Shown: positions 52,646-59,363 of the stretch, one piece after another
Layout: each line of letters opens with the position of its first letter
How positions within the stretch are numbered: the first letter of the stretch is position 1
Assembly (NCBI GenBank): GCA_022826645.1
Contig: JAJDUM010000081.1
Coordinates: 1 to 59,363 of the forward strand
Direction: 5' to 3'
Source: Candidatus Poribacteria bacterium
Lineage (GTDB): Bacteria > Poribacteria > WGA-4E > PCPOR2b
Length of the DNA: 59,363 nucleotides
Translations under genes and position numbers: made by a program
The notes under the pieces: model-generated
The model's database searches: none
The model's input: the letters and a program-made list of their open reading frames with translations, nothing else
Told to the model about the DNA's origin: nothing

Positions 52646-54298
52646 ATGGATCGGAGAAACAGTGTGACTTACCGTGACATTTTACAAAAAATTCGACTTG
52701 CCTTTCCTCAACCGGTATCCGACGCGATACACGATTCGTATTTTGTGCATTCTATTATGCGCGCCTTGGATCAGGTTGATGGGCTAAAAACGCATTTACC
52801 GATGCTCGGCGACATCATTTCGGGTGATTTCGAGAAAGCCAGAGAAGCGACGCTACCAGATACAATGGCTTCAATTGAGGATGTCACGGCTGACCTTGTG
52901 AGTTACCTCCGAGGAATGACCCTCTTTGGCCATCCCCGGACGCAACAGAACGTTATTCCTCCACCAACGATTCCGAGTCTGATTGGGGTCCTTCTCGCTT
53001 CTCTGTACAACCCGAATCTGGTTTGGGATGAATACAGTCGCTTGGTGGCGTTGGCTGAGGTTGAGGCGGTCGCCATGGCGTCGCAATTGATTGGATACAA
53101 TCCGGAACAGGCGAGTGGTGTGTTTACCTTTGGTGGTACTGCGACGACACTTTATGGCGTGAAACTTGGGCTTGAAAAGGCTTGTCCGGGGACACTTCAA
53201 AACGGTGCCCCTGAAGACGCGGTCGTGTTTGTGTCAGATGCGGGCCACTACTGTGCTACTAACATTGTGGGCTGGCTCGGAATAGGGACGAACAACCTGA
53301 TCACGATTCCGACCACGGTTGAAAATGAAATTGATCTCGCACAACTTGAGGCGGAGATGCGGAGAGCCGTAGAGAGCGGAAAAAAGATTGCCGCTATCAT
53401 TGCGACATTGGGCACCACCGACGCATTTGGATTGGACGATTTAGCGCACATTGTAGCATTACGAGACACGCTGGTTGATGAATATCGACTGGACTATCGA
53501 CCACACATCCATGCAGATGCGGCTATTGGGTGGGCTTGGTCTGTGTTCAACGATTACGATTTTGAAAATAATCCTCTTGGGTTTAGACCGCGCACCATCC
53601 GTGCCTTAGCAGGTGCGTCCCGGCGCATACAGCACTTATCCTTAGCAGATTCGATTGGAATTGATTTCCACAAAACCGGGTTTACGCCGTATATTTCGAG
53701 TCTTGTCTTGTTCAAAAACCGAGCGGATCTGGAATTGGTGCAGCGTCAACAGGAGCAGATGCCGTATCTGTATCAGTTTGGGGACTATCGCCCCGGAATG
53801 TACACGCTTGAAACCTCCAGAGCCGGAACAGGACCCCTTGCTGCGCTTGCCAACTTCCGATTGTTCGGCGAACAGGGTTTGCGAGTCATCCTCGGCCACA
53901 TTGTTGAAATGACACAACTCTTGCGGGAACATCTGGAAGGACGCGAAGGCACAACCGTACTGAATCGAGAAAATTTCGGAACCGTCACGCTCTTCCGCGC
54001 CTATCCAGTCGGTGTTGATACCTTCTCAATCAAGGGACATGAATTTGAGGATGCTGCCTATCGCGATAGCTTGCTTGCACATAACGAGTACAACCGACAA
54101 ATTTCTGAATACGTACATTCAGAGGCGATGGAGGGCAGAGGGGTTATGATCTCGCTAACGGACTGCTATCGGAACACCCAATACGGCGAACCGATTGTCG
54201 CACTAAAATCGTTTATCCTATCCCCATTTGTCGATGAGACTGACGTTGAAATGGTCGTTTCCAAGGTCTTGGAAGCTCGGGGAAAGGTGAGTGGCTGA
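52646..54298 (+). CDS. Group II PLP-dependent amino-acid decarboxylase
   Basis: A 550-residue fold-type I enzyme of the glutamate/aromatic amino-acid decarboxylase group. Signatures are SGVFTFGGTATTLYGVKLGL (phosphate binding), VSDAGHYCATN, the HADAAIGWAW aspartate and the Schiff-base K343 in GIDFHKTGFTPY. It removes the carboxyl group from an amino acid such as tyrosine, DOPA, glutamate or aspartate; which one is not visible. The N-terminal 100 residues are helical, as usual in the family. A weak binding site precedes the ATG. Confidence 0.87.
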   Translation: MDRRNSVTYRDILQKIRLAFPQPVSDAIHDSYFVHSIMRALDQVDGLKTHLPMLGDIISGDFEKAREATLPDTMASIEDVTADLVSYLRGMTLFGHPRTQQNVIPPPTIPSLIGVLLASLYNPNLVWDEYSRLVALAEVEAVAMASQLIGYNPEQASGVFTFGGTATTLYGVKLGLEKACPGTLQNGAPEDAVVFVSDAGHYCATNIVGWLGIGTNNLITIPTTVENEIDLAQLEAEMRRAVESGKKIAAIIATLGTTDAFGLDDLAHIVALRDTLVDEYRLDYRPHIHADAAIGWAWSVFNDYDFENNPLGFRPRTIRALAGASRRIQHLSLADSIGIDFHKTGFTPYISSLVLFKNRADLELVQRQQEQMPYLYQFGDYRPGMYTLETSRAGTGPLAALANFRLFGEQGLRVILGHIVEMTQLLREHLEGREGTTVLNRENFGTVTLFRAYPVGVDTFSIKGHEFEDAAYRDSLLAHNEYNRQISEYVHSEAMEGRGVMISLTDCYRNTQYGEPIVALKSFILSPFVDETDVEMVVSKVLEARGKVSG

Positions 54299-54327
54299 TA
54301 TAAAAAGAAGGTGGGAAACCTAAAGAG

Positions 54328-54421
54328 CGTGAAGCGTGATACGTGAAAACTATTTGTTCATTAGTTCACTAGTTGATTGGTTCATTAGGGCAGTTGGGCG
54401 AGGGAACCTCGCCCCTACGAT
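54328..54421. repeat. ACGTGAAACGTGA-family repeat, copy 4, plus CCTAC hairpin
   Basis: AGCGTGAAGCGTGATACGTG then TTGTTCATTAGTTCACTAG, followed by the hairpin GGGCGAGG-GAA-CCTCGCCC and CTACGA. Confidence 0.75.
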
Positions 54422-54507
54422 AGGAACTTATTGACGAATTATGGACACGCCTCACACAAATGCCAACATATTCTACATAAGTTCTGTAAGAAAAGGAGGG
54501 ACATCCC

Positions 54508-55749
54508 ATGAATGAGCGTTTGGCTATTAATGGTGGAACCCCGGTGCGCACACAACCGTTTGGGCAATCTCACGATTTTGGTGACGAAGATATCACAGCA
54601 CTCACCGAGGTTATCCGTTCAGGTAACATCGGTAAAGGTCCAAAGGTTGCCCAATTTGAGCGTGAGTTTGCGGACAAACATGGCGTCAAACATGCCATCT
54701 CAGTCACCTCCGGGACGGCGGCGATGCACGTCTGCATTGGAGCGATCAATCCCGACCCCGGCGATGAGATTATCGTTTCGCCCTGGACCGCTGGCGGCAG
54801 CTTCATCGGTGCGCTTTTACATAACTGCGTTCCCGTATTTGCCGACATTGACGACACTTTCACCCTTGACCCGAAGGACGTTGAGGCAAAGATTACACCA
54901 CGAACGCGGGCGATTATCGCCGTACATCTGTTTGGCAATCCTTGTAACATGGACGAACTGCGGAAAATCGCACAACGTCACCAACTTTTCTTAATCGAGG
55001 ATTGTTGTCAGGCTCACTTTGCAGAATATCAGGGGCAGATTGTCGGTACGCTTGGCGATATTAACGGCTTTAGTTTTGGCGGGAAACACCTTTCGGCGGG
55101 CATGGGTGGCATCGTCCTAACCGATGATGAGGGACTCTGGGGACGCGGCGTGCTCTTTGCTGACGCTGCGCTGCCTCGCGCGAACGGACCGTATGAGGGG
55201 CTGCCGTATGCAAACTACTTCCTCGCACCGAACTATAAGATCAACGACCTGATTGCGGCGGTGTTGCTGACACAATTCAAGAAGGTTGATGGCTACATTG
55301 CGAACAAGATTCGTGCTGCGCAGCAGATTATTGAGGGGCTTGCCGACATCGAGGAGATTACGCCCCAGCGGGTGCGTCCGGGTGACCGCCACACCTATTG
55401 GGTCCTCGGTTTTACGATCGATATCGACCGGCTTAACTGCTCGGCAGAGGAGTTCGCCGAAGCGGTGAGTAGAGAGGGAGTTCCGCTGTCGGGACCGTAC
55501 ATCGGATCAGGGAAGGAAGGTCCTCTTTACCGCAACCCGTTTCTCGCTGAACCGGACTGCTACGGTCGCACCCACTTCCCATTCGACTATGAACGGGAAA
55601 AGCCGATTGACTACCGGTTTACCGAATGTCCGTATGGCGAAGCTCTGATGCGTCGAGGCGTCAATCTCAGTATGCTCCCGAGCTTTACCGATGCAGATAT
55701 TGCGGACATCGTCCAAGCAGTTCGCAAAGTTGCCCTCCACTATCGCTAG
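54508..55749 (+). CDS. DegT/DnrJ/EryC1/StrS-family aminotransferase
   Basis: A 413-residue PLP-dependent sugar aminotransferase-type protein. It opens NGGTPVRTQPFGQ and has FEREFADKHGVKHAISVTSG and AMHVCIGA. The Schiff-base lysine is K193 in FSFGGKHLSAGMGG, with D in FLIEDCCQAH holding the pyridine ring. The family aminates keto-sugars or forms cyclitol amines, often for glycan or antibiotic sugars. AAAGGAGGGACATCCC precedes the ATG. The stop codon shares a CTAG with the stop of the convergent flavoprotein gene. Confidence 0.9.
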   Translation: MNERLAINGGTPVRTQPFGQSHDFGDEDITALTEVIRSGNIGKGPKVAQFEREFADKHGVKHAISVTSGTAAMHVCIGAINPDPGDEIIVSPWTAGGSFIGALLHNCVPVFADIDDTFTLDPKDVEAKITPRTRAIIAVHLFGNPCNMDELRKIAQRHQLFLIEDCCQAHFAEYQGQIVGTLGDINGFSFGGKHLSAGMGGIVLTDDEGLWGRGVLFADAALPRANGPYEGLPYANYFLAPNYKINDLIAAVLLTQFKKVDGYIANKIRAAQQIIEGLADIEEITPQRVRPGDRHTYWVLGFTIDIDRLNCSAEEFAEAVSREGVPLSGPYIGSGKEGPLYRNPFLAEPDCYGRTHFPFDYEREKPIDYRFTECPYGEALMRRGVNLSMLPSFTDADIADIVQAVRKVALHYR

Positions 55750-56894
55750 AACATACCCTCCGGCTCTAGACCCAAGAAAAACTGACCTGCCGTTTCATAG
55801 TGCGCCATACGTCCCTGAATCTGCTGTGTGATAACGTGTGCGTCCTGAAATCGGCGTTGAATCGGCTTGTGCTCGAAAATGGAGTCGGAACCGCACACCT
55901 CATAGACAATATCGACTGCTGACGCTGCCATACGGATAGCGTGGGTCGAAGCCAATCGTAATCGGATGCGTTCCTCAAGTGTTAAGGCGTGAACCTGACA
56001 GGCACTCTCCCACGCTGCGGAGGCGGCTTCGATCAGAAACGCACGCGCCGATCCCCATATCGCCTCAGCTCTGCCGATCTCTCGTTGGACGATAGGTTTG
56101 TCTCGAAGCAGATTTTTGTCCAAGCGTGGACGCTTCCCACCGGCTAACTCAACCGCGGCATCCAGTGCTGTACGAGCGACACCGAGCGCCGTGCACGCAA
56201 AGCCTGAAGCAAACAGCAGCAACATCGGCATCACATACAGCGGTCCTTTCTCACGTGGGATGTCAGCTGGGTTGAATGTCCGTTCACTGGGAACAAAGAC
56301 CTCCTTAACCTCAAAGCTAAAGGTTCCCGTGCCTCTAAGTCCGTTTACCTGCCAAACATCTACGAGGGTTACCTGTTCTTTCGGCATAATTAGCATCCGG
56401 TCTTCCCTCTTATCCGCTGCAGGGTCTTTGACGGGAGCAACCGCTGCCATCCAAGTTGCATGGCGGCAACCGCTGCTAAAATTCCATCGACCTGTGAGAC
56501 GGTATCCCCCACTGACCGGAACGGCAAAGGCGTTTGTCGGGGGGCCGTTTGCGACGACCGCCCGCGGCTTACCCCAAATCTCTTGCGCTAACGGTTCAGG
56601 CATTTTGGCAGAGACGGTTGCAAAGACATTATTTTGGTTGATACACCACGCGGTGCTGCCGTCAACCTCAGCGAAGGTCTGAACGATCAACAGATGCTCC
56701 AGATAGTCGATCTCCCCGCCACCGAGGGAGCGCGGCACCAGTAGGCGGAAGAACCCTTTGTCTGCAAGCTCGGCAAAAAGTTCTTCAGGTAGCTCTCGCT
56801 CGCTATCGATGCGGTCGGCGATCGCTGCGACACGGGGCGCAAGTTCACGCGCTGCGGTGAGATAAGCACTGGGAGTGTTTGGGGTAGCTGCCAT
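55746..56894 (-). CDS. Acyl-CoA dehydrogenase-like flavoprotein (group D/HpaB-like monooxygenase type)
   Basis: A 382-residue protein of the acyl-CoA dehydrogenase fold. It has the N-terminal helix part ELAPRVAAIADRIDSERELP and DKGFFRLLVPRSLGG. QNNVFATVSAKMPEPLAQEI and SGCRHATWM follow, and VWQVNGLRGTGTFSFEVKEV is a typical beta-domain segment. The C-terminal LEERIRLRLASTHAI is helical. The usual catalytic glutamate of acyl-CoA dehydrogenases is not obvious, so a flavin-dependent monooxygenase role is plausible. The ATG at 56894 follows AGGCG; the longer frame to 57029 lacks support. Confidence 0.8.
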   Translation of the reverse strand: MAATPNTPSAYLTAARELAPRVAAIADRIDSERELPEELFAELADKGFFRLLVPRSLGGGEIDYLEHLLIVQTFAEVDGSTAWCINQNNVFATVSAKMPEPLAQEIWGKPRAVVANGPPTNAFAVPVSGGYRLTGRWNFSSGCRHATWMAAVAPVKDPAADKREDRMLIMPKEQVTLVDVWQVNGLRGTGTFSFEVKEVFVPSERTFNPADIPREKGPLYVMPMLLLFASGFACTALGVARTALDAAVELAGGKRPRLDKNLLRDKPIVQREIGRAEAIWGSARAFLIEAASAAWESACQVHALTLEERIRLRLASTHAIRMAASAVDIVYEVCGSDSIFEHKPIQRRFQDAHVITQQIQGRMAHYETAGQFFLGLEPEGMF

Positions 56895-57022
56895 TTTTCG
56901 CCTCGCTTTCCGAGCACAGTCTCTAAAGTCAATTTCAGGTGGGATTAGCGGTAAGCCCCTCAGAGGGTAGCTGACCACCATGGTGTATAGTAGCATGGAT
57001 TGGTGTAATCCTTCAAGCCCTC

Positions 57023-57051
57023 TTGACAACAGATACGCTTGATGCTACACT
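57023..57051 (+). promoter_or_regulatory. Predicted sigma70-type promoter for the DUF6785-like gene
   Basis: TTGACA (57023-57028, perfect) and TACACT (57046-57051) with a 17-base spacer, about 65 bases before the TTG start at 57119. It lies in the divergent gap with the flavoprotein gene. Confidence 0.65.
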
Positions 57052-57118
57052 CGTTTAGTAATAGGGAGTTTTAGCGGGACATCAACCCAAATCGGTTTGA
57101 GGACAGCGGAGTGCCTAA

Positions 57119-59056
57119 TTGCAAGAGACATCCAAACGCAGGAAATATGAAGGCGCAACGGCGCGTGCAATACAGATTGGCCTGTTTTTAGTTCCCGTCA
57201 ACGTCTACTGGGTGACGGTTGTGGAGATGAAGTACCGCGCAGAGGCGACTGCCCTGCCGATATTTATCTACCCCATTTTTATTCTGTTCTGCCTTGTTGT
57301 TTTCAACAACTGTCTATCGAAGGTGTGGGAGCGGATTAGCCTATCCCCTGGGGAGCTGCTCACCATCTATTCCATGCTCGTGATTTCGACCTCAATTGCG
57401 TCGTATGGGATGTTGCAGGATCTGTTTGCGTTCTTCCTTCACCCGTACCAATTTGCCTCACCAGAAAATGAGTGGAAAGAACTCTTTTTCCACTACATTC
57501 CCCCTTGGTTCACCGCCAACACACCCTATGATATCCTCGCAGAATACTATGAAGGAGATTCAACACTTTACAAAGCGAAACACCTTAACGCTTGGGTGCA
57601 ACCCGTATTGGTTTGGACAGTCTTCACGTTGGTGTTACTATTTATGCTCCACTGCATGAATACCTTAGTTCGTCGGCAGTGGGTGCAGACGGAACGATTG
57701 GCATTTCCCATTATCCAGTTGCCGGTAGCGATGGTGCAATCATCACGTTTCCTTAGGAACGGTTTTCTGTGGCTCGGTTTCGCTATACCCGCCATATTAG
57801 ATCTGATGAACGGATTACACGTGCTCTTTCCGTCCGTTCCATATATCCACCTTAAGTTGACCTCCATCAGCCAATATTTCGCTGAGAAACCGTGGAGCGC
57901 GATGGCAGGCACACGACTTTCCTTCTATCCCTTCATGATTGGACTCGGTTTTTTCCTACCACTTGACCTCTCCTTTACCTGTTGGTTCTTCTATGTGCTG
58001 CGTCGGCTAATCAGTGTCTTTACCACTTATTTGGGGCTTACGCATCTCCCCGGCTTCCCGTACTTTCACGAACAAGCCGGCGGTGGCTGGTTCTGCCTAT
58101 TCTTTATTGCGATATGGGCAACGCGGAAACATCTGGCTTTTGTGTTCCGAACCGCATTTTCTGCTACCGCATCGGTTGATGCTGATGAGCCGATGCGCTA
58201 TCGGACAGCCTTGATTGGATTGGCCAGTGGATTTCTGTTTATGGCTATCTTCTCCGCCCAAGCTGGCATGTCAATAGTCGCTATTCCAATCTTCTTCGGT
58301 CTCTATTTTGCAATCGCCCTCGTTATTACCCGGCTACGGGCAGAGTTTGGCGCCCCCCACAGAATATCCAATAATCCCTCGGATGTGATGGTAACCTGTT
58401 TCGGAACGCTGGCTTGGGGTGGGCGCAACTTAACTGTGATGAGTTTCTATCAGTGGTTTAATCGAAGTTACCGTTCGCACGCAAATCCGAATCAGTTTGA
58501 ACCGCTCAAGATGGCTGAAGTTGCCAACATCAACAGTCGTCGATTGGTTTGGGCGATGATGCTTGGGTCCGCGGTTGCGCTCATTGTAGGGATGTGGATA
58601 AATTTGGACATGATGTACCGCGACGGGGCGATCGCGCGGGTATCGTTCTTTAAAATTTGGGTATCCAATACAGCATTCCGACGATTGGAAAATTGGCTGT
58701 ACCATCCGATGCCCCCCGATCTGCTACGGATGACGTTTATGGGCGGTGGGATGGCATTGACTCTGATCCTGTGCGTCTTGCGGATGCGTTTCTTTTGGTG
58801 GCCGCTTCACCCCGCTGGCTACCCACTCGCACTTAGCTCCTCAATCGACTATTTCTGGTTCACCTTTTTCATCAGTTGGGCGCTAAAAGCGGTTATCCTG
58901 AAATACGGTAAAGTCAGAGGATATCAACGCGCCATCCCGTTCTTCTTCGGTTTAATCCTGGGGGATTTCATAACCGGAGGGCTCTGGATGGTTTACGGTG
59001 TTCTGACGCGTCAGCAGGTTTATATGATCTATTTGAACGGAGGGACGTGGTATTAA
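57119..59056 (+). CDS. Large polytopic membrane protein (DUF6785-like)
   Basis: A 645-residue protein with about 12-14 hydrophobic helices, among them FLVPVNVYWVTVVE, LPIFIYPIFILFCLVVF, TLVLLFMLHCM, FMIGLGFFLPLDLSFTCWFF and MALTLILCVLRMRF. Conserved-looking loops are LSPGELLTIYSMLVISTSIA, QTERLAFPIIQLPVAMV, RAEFGAPH and the late LALSSSIDYFW. This fits the DUF6785 family, distantly like oligopeptide transporters, known from several environmental phyla. It is probably a transporter of unknown substrate. It starts with TTG at 57119 after a good promoter; CGGAG is the only binding-site candidate. The next in-frame ATG would remove the first helix. Confidence 0.7.
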   Translation: MQETSKRRKYEGATARAIQIGLFLVPVNVYWVTVVEMKYRAEATALPIFIYPIFILFCLVVFNNCLSKVWERISLSPGELLTIYSMLVISTSIASYGMLQDLFAFFLHPYQFASPENEWKELFFHYIPPWFTANTPYDILAEYYEGDSTLYKAKHLNAWVQPVLVWTVFTLVLLFMLHCMNTLVRRQWVQTERLAFPIIQLPVAMVQSSRFLRNGFLWLGFAIPAILDLMNGLHVLFPSVPYIHLKLTSISQYFAEKPWSAMAGTRLSFYPFMIGLGFFLPLDLSFTCWFFYVLRRLISVFTTYLGLTHLPGFPYFHEQAGGGWFCLFFIAIWATRKHLAFVFRTAFSATASVDADEPMRYRTALIGLASGFLFMAIFSAQAGMSIVAIPIFFGLYFAIALVITRLRAEFGAPHRISNNPSDVMVTCFGTLAWGGRNLTVMSFYQWFNRSYRSHANPNQFEPLKMAEVANINSRRLVWAMMLGSAVALIVGMWINLDMMYRDGAIARVSFFKIWVSNTAFRRLENWLYHPMPPDLLRMTFMGGGMALTLILCVLRMRFFWWPLHPAGYPLALSSSIDYFWFTFFISWALKAVILKYGKVRGYQRAIPFFFGLILGDFITGGLWMVYGVLTRQQVYMIYLNGGTWY

Positions 59057-59099
59057 AAAAACGTGAGCTGCTACCTGCCATCTGAATCTGGTTTTATGG

Positions 59100-59162
59100 A
59101 ACGTGAAACGTGATGCGTGAAACGTAAATCAGTTCATTGGGTAATTAATGAACTCATGAACA
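59100..59162. repeat. ACGTGAAACGTGA-family repeat, copy 5
   Basis: AACGTGAAACGTGATGCGTG then GTTCATTGGGTAATTAATG. It shares the TTCATTGGGTAATTAATG part with 50389-50455. Confidence 0.8.
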
Positions 59163-59220
59163 ATTGTAGCTTCTTGTAAGTTTCCCCGAATGATGCGACA
59201 CAATTATTCAGAAACGGTAT

Positions 59221-59360
59221 TATAACGCAAGTTGCTAGTGATGTGAAATGTCGCAAAGCGGAATCATGAAAACGAAATCGAGTTCCTCGCTGCTCGCAGT
59301 GGATTGACAAATCCACTGCACACGCGCAAAGATAGCTTGGATATGCCTATCCAAGCCGAG
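59221..59360 (-). repeat. Window-end repeat element, copy 2 (inverted)
   Basis: Reverse-complement match to 171-330 over about 140 bases, with one internal block of about 20 bases missing. It contains the same two hairpins (CAGTGGAT...ATCCACTG and CTTGGATA...TATCCAAG). Confidence 0.85.
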
Positions 59361-59363
59361 CTG

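Larger units (their letters stand above)
59057..59363. other. Window end with two repeats and no gene
   Basis: These 307 bases hold an ACGTGA-family repeat (59100-59162) and the second copy of the window-end element (59221-59360). The window stops 3 bases after this element, which may mark an assembly break at a repeat. Confidence 0.7.

Noticed and set aside
52646..59056. Natural-product gene cluster (decarboxylase, DegT, flavoprotein, transporter)
   Set aside because: The genes lie on both strands with separate promoters and no core synthase; the families are also common in ordinary metabolism.

Overview
The window looks like a chromosomal fragment of an uncultivated, heterotrophic bacterium. 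The best match I can suggest from memory is Candidatus Poribacteria or a close relative; this is inference, not a computed placement. The pointers are many stand-alone Gfo/Idh/MocA oxidoreductases, xylose-isomerase-like TIM barrels, phytanoyl-CoA dioxygenase-family proteins, DUF6807 (PmoA-like) proteins and SDRs. Other pointers are a large DUF6785-like membrane protein, a leucine-rich-repeat protein opening with a PDLNLRAAIE-type motif, and the remnant of a secreted protein with a dockerin pair and a NYPNPFNPE sorting-type tail. I saw no rRNA, tRNA, CRISPR array or prophage.

Layout. 1-5.7 kb: the 5' end of an unknown gene, an RluA-type pseudouridine synthase, a double-VWA membrane protein, a sugar isomerase and a GNAT. 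5.8-12.1 kb: housekeeping-like genes (S41 protease, DUF309, cupin, aldo-keto reductase, dihydrolipoyl dehydrogenase, S4-containing RluA enzyme). 12.1-20 kb: a carbohydrate and oxidation block (TIM-barrel isomerase, bicupin, PhyH, DUF6807, two SDRs, a second isomerase coupled by ATGA overlap, a RhaM-like mutarotase and a SelA/DgaE-like PLP enzyme). 20-22.6 kb: an odd minus-strand group (PIN-like protein, LRR protein, membrane coiled coil). 22.8-28.6 kb: an mgtE pseudogene, aroC, an M50-like membrane protease coupled to a SpoU methyltransferase, a Gfo/Idh protein, a TRM11-like methylase and a small membrane c-type cytochrome. 29-35.5 kb: an SUMF1-domain protein, the dockerin/sorting-domain pseudogene, a HigBA module, an Ldh_2 oxidoreductase, a DUF4159 protein and CCA transferase. 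35.7-45 kb: a second carbohydrate/oxidation block (Gfo/Idh, DUF6807, glycosidase-like barrel, luciferase-like monooxygenase, beta-hydroxyacid dehydrogenase coupled to PhyH, SDR). 45-49.5 kb: an IS200-like/RAYT transposase inside inverted REP pairs, then a single-chain nuclease-methylase. 49.5-59 kb: SDR, CMD-like protein, Gfo/Idh, group II PLP decarboxylase, DegT aminotransferase, acyl-CoA dehydrogenase-like flavoprotein and the DUF6785-like membrane protein.

How the genes fit together. The two carbohydrate blocks share families: DUF6807 twice, PhyH twice, and an SDR paralogue pair that is nearly the same over long stretches. They read as related pathways for oxidising or trimming sugars and small organic acids, with real operon coupling in a few places: ATGA overlaps at 17690 and 42584, and GTGA at 25408. 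Substrates cannot be read from the sequence.

The most distinctive feature is the intergenic DNA. At least six dispersed repeat families occur: REP-type hairpins around a RAYT-like transposase; a large set of hairpins with different stems but a shared CCTAC edge; a 57-bp repeat present twice with one mismatch; an ACGTGAAACGTGA family; a GAAACCGAGTTTT hairpin; and a 140-160 bp element at both window ends in opposite orientation. Two of these families overlap the 3' ends of genes and supply their last codons and stop.
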